Below are positions 39,150-51,479 of a DNA stretch of 64,000 bases, one piece after another. The stretch's first letter is position 1. The number at the start of each line of letters is the position of its first letter. A program made the translations under genes and the position numbers. The stretch lies in NCBI GenBank assembly GCA_963662155.1, contig OY759261.1, positions 10,110,072 to 10,174,071 of the forward strand, read 5' to 3'. This DNA comes from Lamellibrachia columna. Taxonomy: Eukaryota > Annelida > Polychaeta > Sabellida > Siboglinidae. Below the pieces are notes generated by a model that saw nothing but the letters and a program-made list of their open reading frames with translations, ran no database searches and was not told the DNA's origin.

Positions 39150-40645
39150 TCTAATGTGGAAATCTGTAAAGACGATAATGCATCAGCAACACATAATAGC
39201 ACTGCCTGAAGATTCTTCATTGGATACATTTTATAGTTCTTTTTTTAAATATTTCACAGAAAAGATTGGCCGCTTTCGATTGAATTTTGTTATTAATAAT
39301 AATGACTACGATTTTCCTGAACCACCACTTTCTGAAAATACAATACAATGTTTCACACCTGCAACTATTAATGAAGGTATCATTATTGTAAAAAAATATT
39401 CTAACAAATCATGTGATCTTAAACTATTTGCATAACTTCTACTAAAAAGCTACATTCATCAGTTCATCTTAAACTATTATAATCTCCAATTTAAATTTAT
39501 GTCAATGTCATTAGGAAATGTATTTGCCAATCGCCTTGATCAACATATTTATAAATATCAATTATCAAATGATCTACAGTCTGCATATAAACGATTCCAC
39601 TGTACCGAAACGGCTCGTCTCAAGATCGGCAATGATATAGTTGACAATATACACAATGACAAAGTCACATCACTCATTTCATTAGATATCTCAGCTGTTT
39701 TAGATACAATTGATTATTTAATCCCTTTACGACGTCTTCGTTGACATTTTGGCATTTCTGGCACAGCTCTTCGGTGGCTAAACTCATATTTTTTTGAAAC
39801 AGACCCCAAAGCATTAACACATCTGACACACTATCTTGCACAACGCCTGCCGTTCGGTCTGCCGCAACGATCCGTCATTGGCCCTGTTCTGTTTATCTTA
39901 TATACTACGTATCTAAGCCAAGTCATTTATAAACATCATATCAGTTATCTAACGACACACATGTTTACATATCACTTCACAATCAAATGCACAAAAATAT
40001 GTTTCGATTTTAAGTGATATCGTGTTTTGGATACATTCTAATAAGCTAAAGCTTAATCCAGATAAAACATACTTTATTATTATTATTATTATTATTGGCA
40101 TTAAGCAACAAAGAAATACAGTAATCGCCCATTTTCGAGTTAAACTGCTTGGCAGTGATACGTTCACATCAGATACTGTTCGTAATATTTGTGTTCTCTT
40201 TGATAGTGACTTCAACTTTCGTCAGCATATTTCTCAAGTACGTAAATTCTGTACTTATCGCATACGTGATCTCCATCAAATTGGGCGTCACATATCTATC
40301 TGGGACGTGTTGTACTCGGAGCGCCACTGTTTTTACCATCACTACCTCTATTTTGACATACACACTGACTTCATGTTACGTATCGATATATCTTAATCCG
40401 TCCTTTCTTACATATCGTGCTCCATCTACATTGCAACCACCCTATTTGGCTAGTCTCCTGCATCTTTCAAATATATCTAGGGAGCTCAGCTCATCAATTT
40501 CTCAACAACTTATAGCACCTAAAATCAAAAGTTATATTGGGCAATTATGCTTTATCTGTCGCTGCGCCCAGGGTTTGGAAAGAACTCCCCACTCCCCAAC
40601 AATATCTGAAACTATAGCTATCTTCCGAAAACAACACATTTAAAT
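39150..40645 (+). pseudogene. Degraded CR1/L2-like LINE reverse transcriptase
   Basis: Pieces in order: a pre-polymerase region (39,154-39,435) ending in SNKSCDL; fingers and palm with SAYKRFHCTET near 39,580 and LDISAVLDTIDY (degraded AFDTIDH) near 39,680; GISGTALRWLNSY; LPQRSVIGPVLFILYT near 39,860; thumb with NKLKLNPDKT near 40,040; and a C-terminal tail (40,398-40,640) with LTYRAPSTLQPPYL. The YADD motif is missing through a deletion near 39,950. Many stops; inactive. Confidence 0.85.
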
Positions 40646-41379
40646 CTTCGGTTGACAGTAATTCTGATAATGACTTTTGTGCGTCCTTGTTCACGATTAT
40701 GCTTATTGTTTGCGTTACTCTGAGCTGAGGTTCCTGGTGATATAGGCGCCACATCAATTATTTTGTATTACTTATTAATACAATGAGATATTCGCGCCAC
40801 AAAAATCATGCACGACTGCCGGTTTCACGAAGCGTTCAGTAGACGTTTGACGTAAATCTATGATACATAGCGTTGTTAACAATTGCATGTAAATATTGTT
40901 TTGAGTTAAGTAATTTACTTCGAACAATCACATTAGTTTCTCCCACAATAATCCACCCCGGGGAATGTATAATTTGTTTCAATGTAACAACGGACCCCCG
41001 GACATGCCTGGAAAATATCAGCCCCACACACGAGAATCTGACGGAGAAACGAGGGAACAGACAGACAGACTGACATAATGACACACACGCGCACACTGAT
41101 TTGCAATTTAACCAGCAATACTGTTCCCTCTCCCTCTGCGTCTCCACCTCCCTCTCCCTCCACCGCTCCCTCTTCCCCTCGCTCTTCACCACCCTCTTCC
41201 TCTCATTTCTCATTGCATTCTCTCCCGCCGTCCCCCTTCCTTCCCCCCTCTCCCCTCTTTCTTGGCTGCAGCATTTATGCGTGGTGTTTAGAAAAGCGTT
41301 CAACATCGTGGGACGACAATGACTATGGTCATTGCTGCGAAAATATGGTTGCCCAAATAGATATTAAATAGAAATGATC

Positions 41380-41860
41380 GTGGCTCTGTATTCAGGATGG
41401 AATTGGGAAGCGCGTAATAGAGGCATCGTCAACGTTTGGTCGGCTGCACAACCATTTGTTGATGACATTGACACATCCTTTCTCAGCACGGCACATAGTA
41501 GTTTCTTAATAATAAAAAATATACATTATATTGCATATTATCATATTCGTGATCTTCGTCGTATTCGCCGCTATATGTATTTTGCTGTTGCCAAAGCTAT
41601 TGCAACTAAAACTGTTGTTAGCAGTAGATATGATTATTGTAATTCGCTTTATCATTATAATGTTCTGAATGAAATCTTGAAACTTCAACATGTGCAATTT
41701 TTTTTTACAAGGGTCATTACCTGGTCTCCTCTTTTTTCTGACTCATTAACACTTCTTTTTATTGGCTCCCTGTCCGATAACGCATTATTTATAAGATTCG
41801 CACACTTACCTATCAAGCAATTTAATCAAAGCAACCAGCTTATTAACATTCAATGATCAA
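41380..41860 (+). pseudogene. Two adjoining LINE fragments
   Basis: 41,380-41,480 resembles 56,030-56,110, part of the dispersed-repeat LINE. 41,520-41,856 is a CR1/L2-like thumb segment reading HIRDLRRIRRYM, VSSRYDYCNSL and LKLQHVQ, homologous in position to the gap of the previous element but not its continuation. Confidence 0.7.
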
Positions 41861-41879
41861 TCCTGCAAGACAGACCATC

Positions 41880-42670
41880 AAGCTCGTCGGCTGATGTAAC
41901 CATGTTGCATCAAGTTGTCGCAATATGTACCGTTGGCTACATAACACTCTTGTGCAGCCAGTCAGCGTAAGTCCTTCACAATACGCCGTTTCGTTTTAGT
42001 TGAATTTTCCTATTATGTGTTCCTGCTAATTTCTACGTTTGCTTACATGCCAGCATTATGCATTAATAAGTTATATACCTATGGTTATTTAATAAAATGT
42101 ATCTCGTTAACACACCAAATTTATTCTCTACACAACAGTTAGAATTATAAATTATTGCTTTACTGCATAGCGATGAAGATCATTCCATTGTTGTCTATGC
42201 TTGACACATGAATTGGAACAGTGCCATCTCTCTCGCTGTCAGTCTCGTTTGCGACTATTACTGCTCACTTGGTTCACGTTGCATTAATAACCTCCAGGTT
42301 TGTGTTTCTGCGGCAAGTGAGAATAATTATTAAAGCTTCAGTTTATTGTTCGTCAATGTTTACATTAATATATCTAGGAAGTATATTGTCATCTATTCGA
42401 GCCACCTTGTATATTAATAATACTATATACTTGTCGGGTTTTTCCTCAGTTAAGTATGTTATTTTTGGATATACGAATAGGGTTTGCTCTCCTAACAAAA
42501 ACATCACCGTAAATGTACGAATCCAACTTTCTCCCCCACGCAGAGCTGCTGAACTATTGCGTTTAATAGGCGTGACATACATTTGAGATAATTTACATAC
42601 ATCATCAACCGACTGCGTCACACATGGTGTGACGCAGTCGGAGAGAACTATGAATGGTGTGCCATCTAGC
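41880..42670 (-). repeat. Dispersed repeat family, inverted copy
   Basis: On the minus strand this matches 63,240-64,000 (-) and 38,040-38,860 (+) in scrambled or gapped order: the arginine-rich frame start (41,900-41,990), the LINE C-terminal KVARIDDNILP (about 42,400) and the GACGCAGTCGG block (42,611). Confidence 0.75.
42611..42639. repeat. Perfect 13-bp stem hairpin
   Basis: GACTGCGTCACAC, ATG, then GTGTGACGCAGTC: a perfect inverted repeat with a 3-nt loop, formed from the GACTGCGTCAC word that ends the dispersed repeat block. Confidence 0.9.
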
Positions 42671-43241
42671 TCACTTCGTGTGGTTGGAGTTTTACAAATT
42701 AAAGCGACTTTTTTAATAATGCTGCTTTGATGACCCCTGGTACTACGTCCATTTCACGTTTCTTTCGTATCCGATTACAAACACTTGTTATAATATTGTT
42801 TGTGTAGTATTCTAAATAAACGACGTCAACTTTCTTTAGTATTTTTTTATTTATTTGTTCTGTTGTAGTTAATGTTTAACTGCTAGCGATCAATGCTGAG
42901 TGAAGATCGCCACTTCACGCTTAGCGTGTCGATTTTCACCCGTTTTTTCGGATCTTACATTCATCAAATTCTCAAAGGCACACGTCCAACAACTAGAACA
43001 ACACCATGTTTATTTATGTTTTATAGCATACATTAATATTGAATACGTCTTTCAAAGAAATTATGTTTAATGTTAAATCACCCTACTATCTCTCAATGCC
43101 ACCTTTTGAGAATGGTTGCTCACACACACGCCCGACGGCAATCACTCTCACACTCACGCACATACGCACTTACGCAAGCAATCACGTGTTTTTATGATAA
43201 TTATGCCGACCGAATGAGGTAACTATGATAGTTAGTTAATT

Positions 43242-43517
43242 ATGATGGAATTTAACCGACATTGGTTTTCATTCAAGACCGAGTCGTACGGGTTGACCAA
43301 GGTTGATGTAGATGAGAGTGTTAACAGTTGGGATGAATATTTAATTGTTTCCGGTCAATGTGTTCATCGAGGGAGTCGTTGGCTCTTTCCGGTCACGAGA
43401 GGGTTGACTTGGGTCTTCCCGTCATATTTTTGGGCATTTACAATTGATTTAGTGTCAAGCTGGGGATATGCTCTGATCAATGAGGAGTTCAAGGGCCATA
43501 TGTGTTCAGAAGGGTAA
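43242..43517 (+). pseudogene. Conserved frame antisense to the protease tail, copy A
   Basis: A 91-codon frame shares VSGQC.HR.S.WL.PVTRGLTWVFP and KGHMCSEG with the minus frame 50,363-50,647 in copy B. Frame conservation suggests past coding on this strand, converging on the protease. No family recognised. Confidence 0.4.
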
Positions 43518-43690
43518 TCGAAGATCATTTACGAGAGGTATCGTCTAAAAAATAGAGGCCCCGAGGTTAGGGTTGAAGAGTCTTACACGGATCTTTCCTA
43601 CGCCAGAGGCTTCCAGTTTGCGGGGATGTCTCCCGCACAAGAAACGTGACAGTCATGCAGCAATACTATAGTTTACCGTCTCTGAGAGTT

Positions 43691-44096
43691 TTAACCAAAG
43701 GAACAGGCGACAATCGTTAGCGACTTAAGTTGGTGCCAAAAGTTACGTCGAAGCAATAAATAAGCGATGCAGTGTTGTCCGCACACGTTAAATATATGAT
43801 TATGAAGTATCTTGGCGTTGTGAGTCCGCTCCGAACAATATTTATTCAGGAACGGGAGGAATGCGCCGTGTAGCGGCGGAAGTCCGAACGAACATAATTA
43901 GTCTGCGTGTCAGTCATCGCCCCCGAAGAGAAATATCCAGTGTTCACCGGGTCAATCTTAGTCGTGAATGTTGCACACGAAAGCCATTGGCTAAGCTTCT
44001 ATCGTCGTCGTCAGCCAGTCTTTGTGTGTCACCTCGTGGACGACGATCCTAGTTTGCACATTCCTCAGCAGGAGTCGCGCGACCTGTTCGGTGTCC
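43691..44096 (-). pseudogene. Polinton adenain-like cysteine protease, copy A
   Basis: Minus strand from ATG (44,096) to TAA (43,691), about 135 codons with internal stops and frame changes. Catalytic features of the adenain-type (C48-like) protease are visible: the His in an EHW context near 43,935, an FGLPPLHG segment, and the Cys in CGQHC near 43,770. In Polintons this enzyme processes capsid proteins. The spacing between His and Cys (about 55 codons) looks complete here, unlike copy B. Decayed, not functional. Confidence 0.72.
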
Positions 44097-44455
44097 ATCA
44101 GTAATCGTAAATGACATTCCACTTCCTGCACTTTTCGATTTTGAGCACCACATCGAATTAACCGTACACTATGACTTTCACTGTCTGAGTGAGTGCCGCT
44201 TCGAAGTGAATATCGATGCGCAACTTGCTATGTTTTGTACCAGGTGGCAGTACGACCCGTCGGACATGTCCAGGGTGAAGTCGAAACCAAATCAAGTGTA
44301 TCCGTAACGGAAGTCGGAGCGCGTCAGAGCGTTCCCTTCGTCGTGCAAAACCTTGCCGGTCAAGGTGAACATGATGACATAGTAACGAAAAATTGCGTCG
44401 TTGAAATATCTGGTCGGCGCAGGACTCTTATGAGCAAGACCGGACATAGATAACC
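44097..44455 (-). pseudogene. Polinton capsid-like gene, C-terminal remnant, copy A
   Basis: Minus-strand sequence just before the protease ATG, matching 49,640-49,898 of copy B, with several frame breaks. It ends within a few bases of the protease start, the same tight spacing as in copy B. Confidence 0.6.
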
Positions 44456-44720
44456 GAATGTTTCGTTACTTACACGAAATATTTGGTCGCTAAAATATTT
44501 AGTAGTTTTTGACGTATGACCCAAAAAGCAAAAATTAATATTTCATTAGGCGATATATCCAGTAGGGTATGTTATATGTTGCCAGTTGAATGTAAAGTTT
44601 ACTTTTGATACTAATTTATTATTTATTATATAATTACCACGTATACATGAATGCATTAAATTGTATTAGTAATAAATAAAATACATACGACAATTTTCAC
44701 ATTTTAATATGTTTTTTACA

Positions 44721-44763
<43 letters not shown>

Positions 44764-47600
44764 TTATATTTTTAATAAGATCATGAGCTGTAAAATAACT
44801 ATCCTTTTAGGACAATAACGTGAATTGGTTGATTGATTTTTACGCATGAATAATTGGGGCTAATGTCACTGCAATTAGCCTACATTTAAGAATATGGGAA
44901 TGTATGTTAGTTCATTATACGTTTTTTAATGTAATTGTGCACATTATTGTGCAAAGTTAAGTTCAATTAAACGTTGTACTTTGCATACATCAGACAATTT
45001 TCCTAATAATAATAGCAAGTAATTAGATTCAATTGTGCTTGTTAATTTTTTAGTTTTTATTGACTGGATCGAATTTGTAAAACATGCTAACGATTATTGT
45101 ATTGTATTGGCATTCAGTGTTCTGGTGTTGTGTACTGCATATTTTATACACAGAAATTGTGTTGCCGCATAGTTGTATATTAAAAATGCCATGGCAGCTG
45201 CATATTCATTTCAGAATGAGTAGACTAACAGGCTCAGTATCCTAAATACTAACAATGCCCCATTTATATGACACAGTAATGAATTGGGAGAGAATATGTG
45301 CATGGATGAGTCATGAATGAATGGGTACAATTATATTAAAATGGCTTTCATAAATATAATAGTAATAAATGTATTGTTATGTACAATGATACATGTTTAG
45401 CATTGATCATATTTACCCTAGATTGTGAGTGCATTATTTGATTAGAAGTAAACGTCAAATCAATTGTCACACAGTTTATTCATGCACACCAGTGCAACAA
45501 TTTGAAGTCTTACACACAATCCAAGTAGGCCCTAAATAGTGTAGTATCAGCAGGTACTAGCAATGAATCATCATTAACATGATTATTGAATAATCCACAA
45601 CACATTACACAGTCGACTTCTACCGTCGTTATCAGTTACAGCCCTGCCCACTTCATAACTAGACATAGTAACAAGACGACTCAATCAAAGAGTGGATCCG
45701 CTAAGTCAACACAATCGGCAGCGAATACAGATGACAACAAATTAACATAACGAGGCTTAGTGCAATCGACAGTGTCACATCCGGCTAACCAACGATTCCA
45801 TTGGCGTGTTTTTCTTTCAGGCAAAGTGTTTGACTAAACAGAAATGGTTCGACAACAAGCCTCTTGTACGATGCGCTGCAATGGAATGAGTAACACATAT
45901 AATGCAACTGTAAAGCGCTGTGAACAATATTGGATGTAGCGCTGAACAACATAAATATTATTATTATGATTATAATGAAAAACCCTGCACAGCCTAATGC
46001 AGAAGATACATACAATTAGCACATACAATTTTCACCAACTGCTCTATTTCCCATTTGCATTATAGAAATTGACACAGTAATCTTCAAAGAGTACTGTTAC
46101 ATTAACACCTCTATTATAAGTGTGTTGCTTTGTGAATGTGTTACTTAAAGTTACCGATGTGTCAAAGACATGCAGAATTTTTAATCATTATTCTGAATAT
46201 GCAATTAAAATAGACTATTCACATAGTAGAGAGTTTGAAGTAAAATAATGCCAGATTTGATGAGCCATTATATCGAGAAGCACTTTTAAAAGATTGCTCT
46301 GGTTTTACATCTAGTGAGCAAATATTATTAGATTATTCCTACTTACACCTTAAAATCTTCATAATCCAGGTGTTCATAACACATGATGTACCGAGTTTAA
46401 AAAAAGTAGCGACTGCCATATATTGTACATAAATGTATCCACGTATAATTAGACTTACCCTTATTCTTGTAACTTACAGAGATGACAATTTCTTCAAATT
46501 ATCTGCCACCAGATACAGGGTTTCGGTGGAGAACAACCCTGTTATGATTGTTGTCTCACATGCCATCTTTGTCTGTGTGTTTCCACAACCTAAAACGTGA
46601 AATGTGTCTGCAATAAATTATTTAATAAATACCATATATAAGCAATGCTTCATAACACATAGACACTGATAGATTGGATGGGGTATCTAATGCATACACG
46701 ACCTGCTATTTACTTTAGTGATGCTTTCACGATTTTTTTATTTGTTAATTTATTTTTAATAAACATAAAAAAATATAAGTACAATAAATAGCTGTGAGGT
46801 GCCAATTTTGGCAAATACTGGAAGAGGTGGGTGACAAAGACAGCGAGGTGGCCCACCTAACTGAACATATGTCAGGGGATATACTGTATATGCAGATTAT
46901 ATAGGGCGCAGCGCATTTGCACAAGTGAAAATCTACCATATATTTCAAGAGCAAATGTTTCACTATAACATATCTCAATAGCATTGTTTGGTATCTTACC
47001 CCAGGACATGCATAGGCAAGGGTAGCATAGTCGGTCAATAGTCTAAGCTTAAGGCGTTGCATGTCCTCTCAGTGCTACACAATCATGACAATGTAGTGCA
47101 TACTTCGCTGGAACGCGGTCTGCCTTAAAACAGATCAAATATCATTTGTGGAGATACATAGCACTTAGTTTGAAGTATAAATATAAATGTAACTTCAATT
47201 CCTACAAGGTATACGTAAAATCAATTTGACAATACTACTTTTGTTTTAACGGACACTGGTCAGTTACCACGTGTTTACTAGGCGATAATACAAAACTTAT
47301 TTGATAATGTTCATTTTACAAGGAAATTCGCTTTTTTATATTTGAGTTGGTCACAGTATTTCAACTAGAACCACGTGAAAACATATCTCTAAACATACAT
47401 GTGTACATGTAAAAATACATTAGTACAATGCAAAAGGTAATTACAGTGGTATTCGGAACTTACCGTAGCGCTGCAGGAGTCAGTCATATATATCGTCGTC
47501 GTCGTAGAAATGGCGTGTGTCCTACTGTACCTTATCGCGCGGGGTGAATTCAGCGCCACGAAGGAATGGATCAACTCCTCAAACGCGTTTAATTCGAACC
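44456..47600. other. Long stretch without a recognised gene
   Basis: AT-rich; contains (TA)n at 44,724-44,758. The only frame of note is about 46,480-46,611 (+), open for about 40 codons after a TTACAG acceptor-like site, with no known family. It lies between the two inverted Polinton-like ends; I see no Polinton polymerase or ATPase in it. Confidence 0.5.
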
Positions 47601-47833
47601 AAAATGCGTCGTGAGTTAAGATGAGGTTAACGCTTTGATATGCGTCACGCGCATAATGTCAAGCAATGGTTTTCGGAAGAGGACATGTAAACACTGTGAG
47701 ACGGAGAGAAGCCGATTCAAGTGACGATGCCTCGTCGGAGGATGCAACCAGCAGTTGCAGGCCCATCTCTTCGACAATGCGAATCTGAAAAAGACAGCGA
47801 TGGAGCGACGTCCCTGTTGACGATGATCAATGT

Positions 47834-48115
47834 ATGTTGAAGGAAGTCGCGCCTACGACGTCACAAACCGACAAGGGTCTCCAATTTATAAAATTGTTCG
47901 TCAACAGTTTGTTGAAGGAGCACGGCATCCATCACTTCTCCATTCACAACAAGGAGAACAAAGAAAGTGTCGTGAAAAAAATGCAATCGCACGATAAAGA
48001 CGCGCACTTGGCGATTATTTAAAAAACATCAAACCTTATGGTACATCGATGTGCTACAGAACTTTGTGTAGCCATACAATGACACGTATCAAAGAAGCAA
48101 GGTAAATGCAGAGAA
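47834..48115 (+). pseudogene. Polinton integrase remnant (rve-type)
   Basis: The frame at 47,834-48,022 reads TDKGLQF, then HGIHHFS and NKE..ESVVKK, the catalytic-core pattern of retroviral-type integrases in Polintons (the family Asp lies in TDKG; the distal Glu is expected in the ESVVKK region). It continues in another frame with WYIDVLQNFV and YNDTY (48,030-48,080). The N-terminal zinc region and the rest of the core are not visible. The enzyme would insert the element into host DNA. Confidence 0.75.
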
Positions 48116-48528
48116 TCATGAAGAGTTGTGTCAGGGAATCAGCGAATGAATAAATCGAGGCGTGGATTCAGGAAAGGTTACATGGTGAATTAGGTCGAAG
48201 AGTCGTGAGTCGACCGCGTCAGCTTCGTGCCGTTGACGAGTATCGTTCCGTTCAAGGACAGCACGGTGATTAGGTGTCGAGACATATCGAGCATGTCCAA
48301 TACTTGCCCTTGTTTGGAGCGATCGAGATCGATATAAGGAGCAACACCTGACGTCCCTTACAATTCCAACGAGGTAAAGTGACGGTGACGCTTCATTTTG
48401 TAAGACCGGTCTGTCTGAAAGAAGAATTAAACTGATAACCATTCCCGTAAGGTGGGGTGTGAGCTGCCCAACTCCGTCCGTGCTTGAATGCGGCGGGGAC
48501 ACGTGTTACATAGGCTGGCTCCGTGAGA

Positions 48529-48717
48529 GTGGTAAAACATGCTTTGAAGATCGCCATGCACATCGCCGACGAATTTACGTCCGGCCAGAATTTAAAGCTG
48601 GTGGTCAATTGACGCGCCATGGACGCTCGTAAGAACATGAAGAGCACTCGCTTTAAGGCGAATCCGGGTGTGCGACCGCATCAGCAGCAGCAGCAGCAGA
48701 AGAGGACGCGGCAATGA
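48529..48717 (+). pseudogene. Short basic frames between integrase and capsid
   Basis: A frame reads VVKHALKIAMHIADEFTSGQ to a TGA at 48,612. A second frame from ATG at 48,619 gives 32 residues with a Gln run and basic ends. Polintons encode a small basic protein near the capsid genes, so this may be its remnant; the call rests on position and composition. Confidence 0.3.
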
Positions 48718-48833
48718 ATAAAACGTGTGACAGCGTCACGATGGGTCGGTGCACTAACATCTTACAGGCCATACCGGTGACGTGTTCGACGGTGGCTTTC
48801 GTCCATGTGCAATCTGGCGAAGGTGTTTAGAGC

Positions 48834-49895
48834 GAATTGGATCTCTTCAGCGTGCCGTCGTCTCAGACTAGCATCGACGCCGGACAATGGTCGGAACATT
48901 TACCAATCGCCTCCCTCGATTCGGGAGGTCCCATCGAATATTTGCTACCCGGATTGGTAGACGCCAACCTGGATGCAGCTAATACCTGCTCGAGCGAGCG
49001 ATGGTTACAAAAGGTGATGGACCAAACCTCGACGCCGAGCCGGTGGGTCCTGTGAATAATGACACCCTCTTTTTTGACCTTTTCGACAAACACTTATCTG
49101 TATTGCGCCTTGATCGAAACGGCGTTCAGGTACGGTAGCGAGGCCAAAGACACGTAACTGACGAGTCAACTGAGGTACAAACAGACCGCCAGTCACACGG
49201 ACGCGACAAAGGATACAAACAAAGGGTTGCTGGATCGGGTCGTCGAACAAATGGGACGACTCCACGTTGATTTGTTCTTGCAAGTCCATTTCCTCATCAA
49301 TTGGGTCACCGTCATGAATCCATTTGTACGAAGTAAGGAAGCATTCGCCCTAATGCTAAAAGTTCACACTGTCGACGCCAACATGTTCGCGATAAAAGCC
49401 GCCCTGAGACAGGCCGTCCAAATATCGCATATTATGGCACTCGATTAGGGTACTGCCAAATACCCTTTGTTTCCCGTCCACTGCAAAGTGTACTCCACCA
49501 CTCAAGGGGCCATTTCACACTCGCATCAAAATGTGTTCCTAGGCACCCAGCCGACACGTGTAGTGTCGTGCTGTATTGACGACTCTTTCAATGCGGTGTA
49601 CATGGACTGTCAACAGGTGACCGCCACCGCGGTACATCAGGAGTCAACCTGTTCGCCTCGAACAGCAATGTGTCGCAGGACGATGGGAACGGTCTGACGT
49701 TTCCGTGACGGACACACTTTCTTCGGCTTCGACCTCACCCTGGACGCGTGTGACGGGTCGTGTTGCCACCTGATACAAAAGGCAACCTGCCCATCGAGAT
49801 TCATTTTGCCGCGGCATTCGCTCAGACCGTGAACGTCATCGTGTAAGTTGAATTCGAAGCGGTGCTCGAAATCGACAAGAGCAAGAACGTCATTA
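48834..49895 (+). pseudogene. Polinton capsid-like protein gene (F54H12.2-like family), broken
   Basis: About 350 codons spread over shifting frames. Recognisable blocks: DLFSVPSSQTSID and GGPIEYLLPG (48,840-48,960), GPVNNDTLFF (49,045), MGRLHVDLFLQ and LINWV (49,250-49,300), RSKEAFALM (49,330), HQNVFLGTQPTRVV (49,525) and FDLTLDACDG (49,725). The block order fits the Polinton family commonly named after C. elegans F54H12.2. Polinton capsid proteins are jelly-roll proteins related to those of large DNA viruses. Frame changes near 49,000, 49,135, 49,448 and 49,700 and several stops show it is dead. The protease ATG follows at 49,899. Confidence 0.75.
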
Positions 49896-49898
49896 CTG

Positions 49899-50197
49899 AT
49901 GGACACCGAACAGGTCGCGACTCCTGTTGAGGAATGTGCAAACCAGGATCGTCGTCCACGACGTGATACACAAAGACTGGCTGCCGACGACGAAAGAAGC
50001 TTACCCAATGGTTATCGTGAGCAACACTCACGACTACGATCGACCCATTGAACACTGGATAGGTATTCTCTTCATGTGGGATGATTGACGCGGATTTACT
50101 TCAGAGTCATCTATCTAACGTGTTCGGGCAATACTGCGTTGCTTATTTATTGCTTCGACGTAACCGTGTGTCGATGAACACGTTTACACAGACTTAG
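49899..50197 (+). pseudogene. Polinton adenain-like cysteine protease, copy B
   Basis: Starts ATG at 49,899 and ends TAG at 50,195-50,197. His lies in EHW near 50,050, Cys in GQYC near 50,126. A 2-bp loss near 49,919 shifts the frame early, and about 90 nt between His and Cys present in copy A are deleted. Same gene as 43,691-44,096 (-). The minus frames over this area are shadows. Confidence 0.75.
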
Positions 50198-50362
50198 TCG
50201 CTAACGAATGTCGCCTGTTCCTTTGGTTTAGAGCTCTCAGAGACGGTAAAATGTAGTATTGTTGCATCACTGTCACGTGTTCCTTAATTGCTTTGTTCAT
50301 TTCTTTCAACCTTGGAGTTTCTGGCGCGGGAGACATCCCCGCAAAGATCATTGTAAAACACT

Positions 50363-50647
50363 TCACCAAATCTCATCCTTGGAGCATCTGGCGCAATGTT
50401 TGTTCAACCATAACCTCGGGGCCTCTATTTTGAGACGATCCCTCTCATAGATGATACTCGATTTCCCTTCTGAACACATATGACCTTTGACCTCATCATT
50501 GATCAAACCATATCCCCTGCTTGACCTTCGTTCAAAAGGAAATGCCCATAAACATGCCGGGAAGACCCATGTCAACCCTCTAGTGACCGGAATGAGCCAA
50601 TGACTACATCGATGAATACATTGACCGGAAACAATCCAATTTGTCAT
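50363..50647 (-). pseudogene. Conserved frame antisense to the protease tail, copy B
   Basis: A 95-codon minus frame, counterpart of 43,242-43,517 (+). Shared residues include VSGQC, PVTRGLTWVFP and GHMCSEG. Function unknown. Confidence 0.4.
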
Positions 50648-51479
50648 CCCAACTTTGAAGTTTATAAACCTCTCATCTACAACAACCTATGTTAACGGTA
50701 GGACTCGGTCTTGAATGGAAACCAATGTCAGTTAAATTTCATTATCATTAACCCACAGTCGGCCGGCCTAATTATTATAACACCACGTGGTTGGTTTCGT
50801 AAGTGCGTGCATGATTGGGTGTGTGAGTGCTGGCCTGCTGGCGTGGGTGTGAGCCATCATTCTCAAAAGGTGGCATTGGGAGATGGTGGGGTCATTAATC
50901 ATTATTTTTTAGAATGACGAATTCAAGTATTTAATATATGGTATAATAAAAATAATAAATGTGATGTTGTTATAGTTGTTGGAGATGTGCCTTGGAGAAT
51001 TTGTTGAATGAAAAATCGACAAACACGGTTGAAAATCGACACGCTAAGCGTAACACGGCGATCCTCACTCAGCGTTGATCGCTGGCAGTTCAACACTTAC
51101 TACTACTGAAAAATTAAACAAAAAGAACTAAAGAAAGGTGAAATTATATCTTGTTTATTTAGAGCACTACAAACACAATACAATAACAAGTGTTTGTAAT
51201 GGGATGCGAAATAAATGTGAAATGTTCGCAGTACCAGGTGTCATTCAAGCAGCATTATTAAACAATTCAAACTTTGGATCGTTTTCGTTGTGATAATTTT
51301 AGGTCGTCTAAGGTATCATAATACTGTTTGATGTCAGTATTGTAAAAAAAAAAATTACGTTAATTTAATCATCAATTAAGAATTCCTCTGCTCTTTTGTT
51401 GATATAACTGTTGATACCCATACCATTGCTATCCGTTCTTTGCAGTTCTTCTGCGAAAACTGCAGCCCCGGCCAATGCA

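Larger units (their letters stand above)
42680..44455 (-). mobile_element. Polinton-like end, copy A (inverted)
   Basis: Reverse complement of 49,640-51,290 over nearly its whole length: the capsid C-terminus, the protease, a conserved antisense frame, a GT-rich patch and the CTGAGTGARGATCGCC block. Together the two copies bound 42,680-51,290. Confidence 0.82.
49640..51290 (+). mobile_element. Polinton-like end, copy B
   Basis: Inverted match to 42,680-44,455. Beyond the antisense frame it keeps the GT-rich patch (50,790-50,870), the TCAGCGTTGATCGCTGGCAG block (51,075) and AACAAGTGTTTGTAATGGGA (51,190). Outer flanks on both sides are pieces of the dispersed repeat (42,500-42,640 and 51,480-51,640) in the same orientation as each other. 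Confidence 0.8.

Noticed and set aside
49822..50055. Minus frame over the protease (and its counterpart at 43,907-44,104 plus) as a gene
   Set aside because: It is the antisense shadow of the protease, whose catalytic His and Cys motifs are on the opposite strand.
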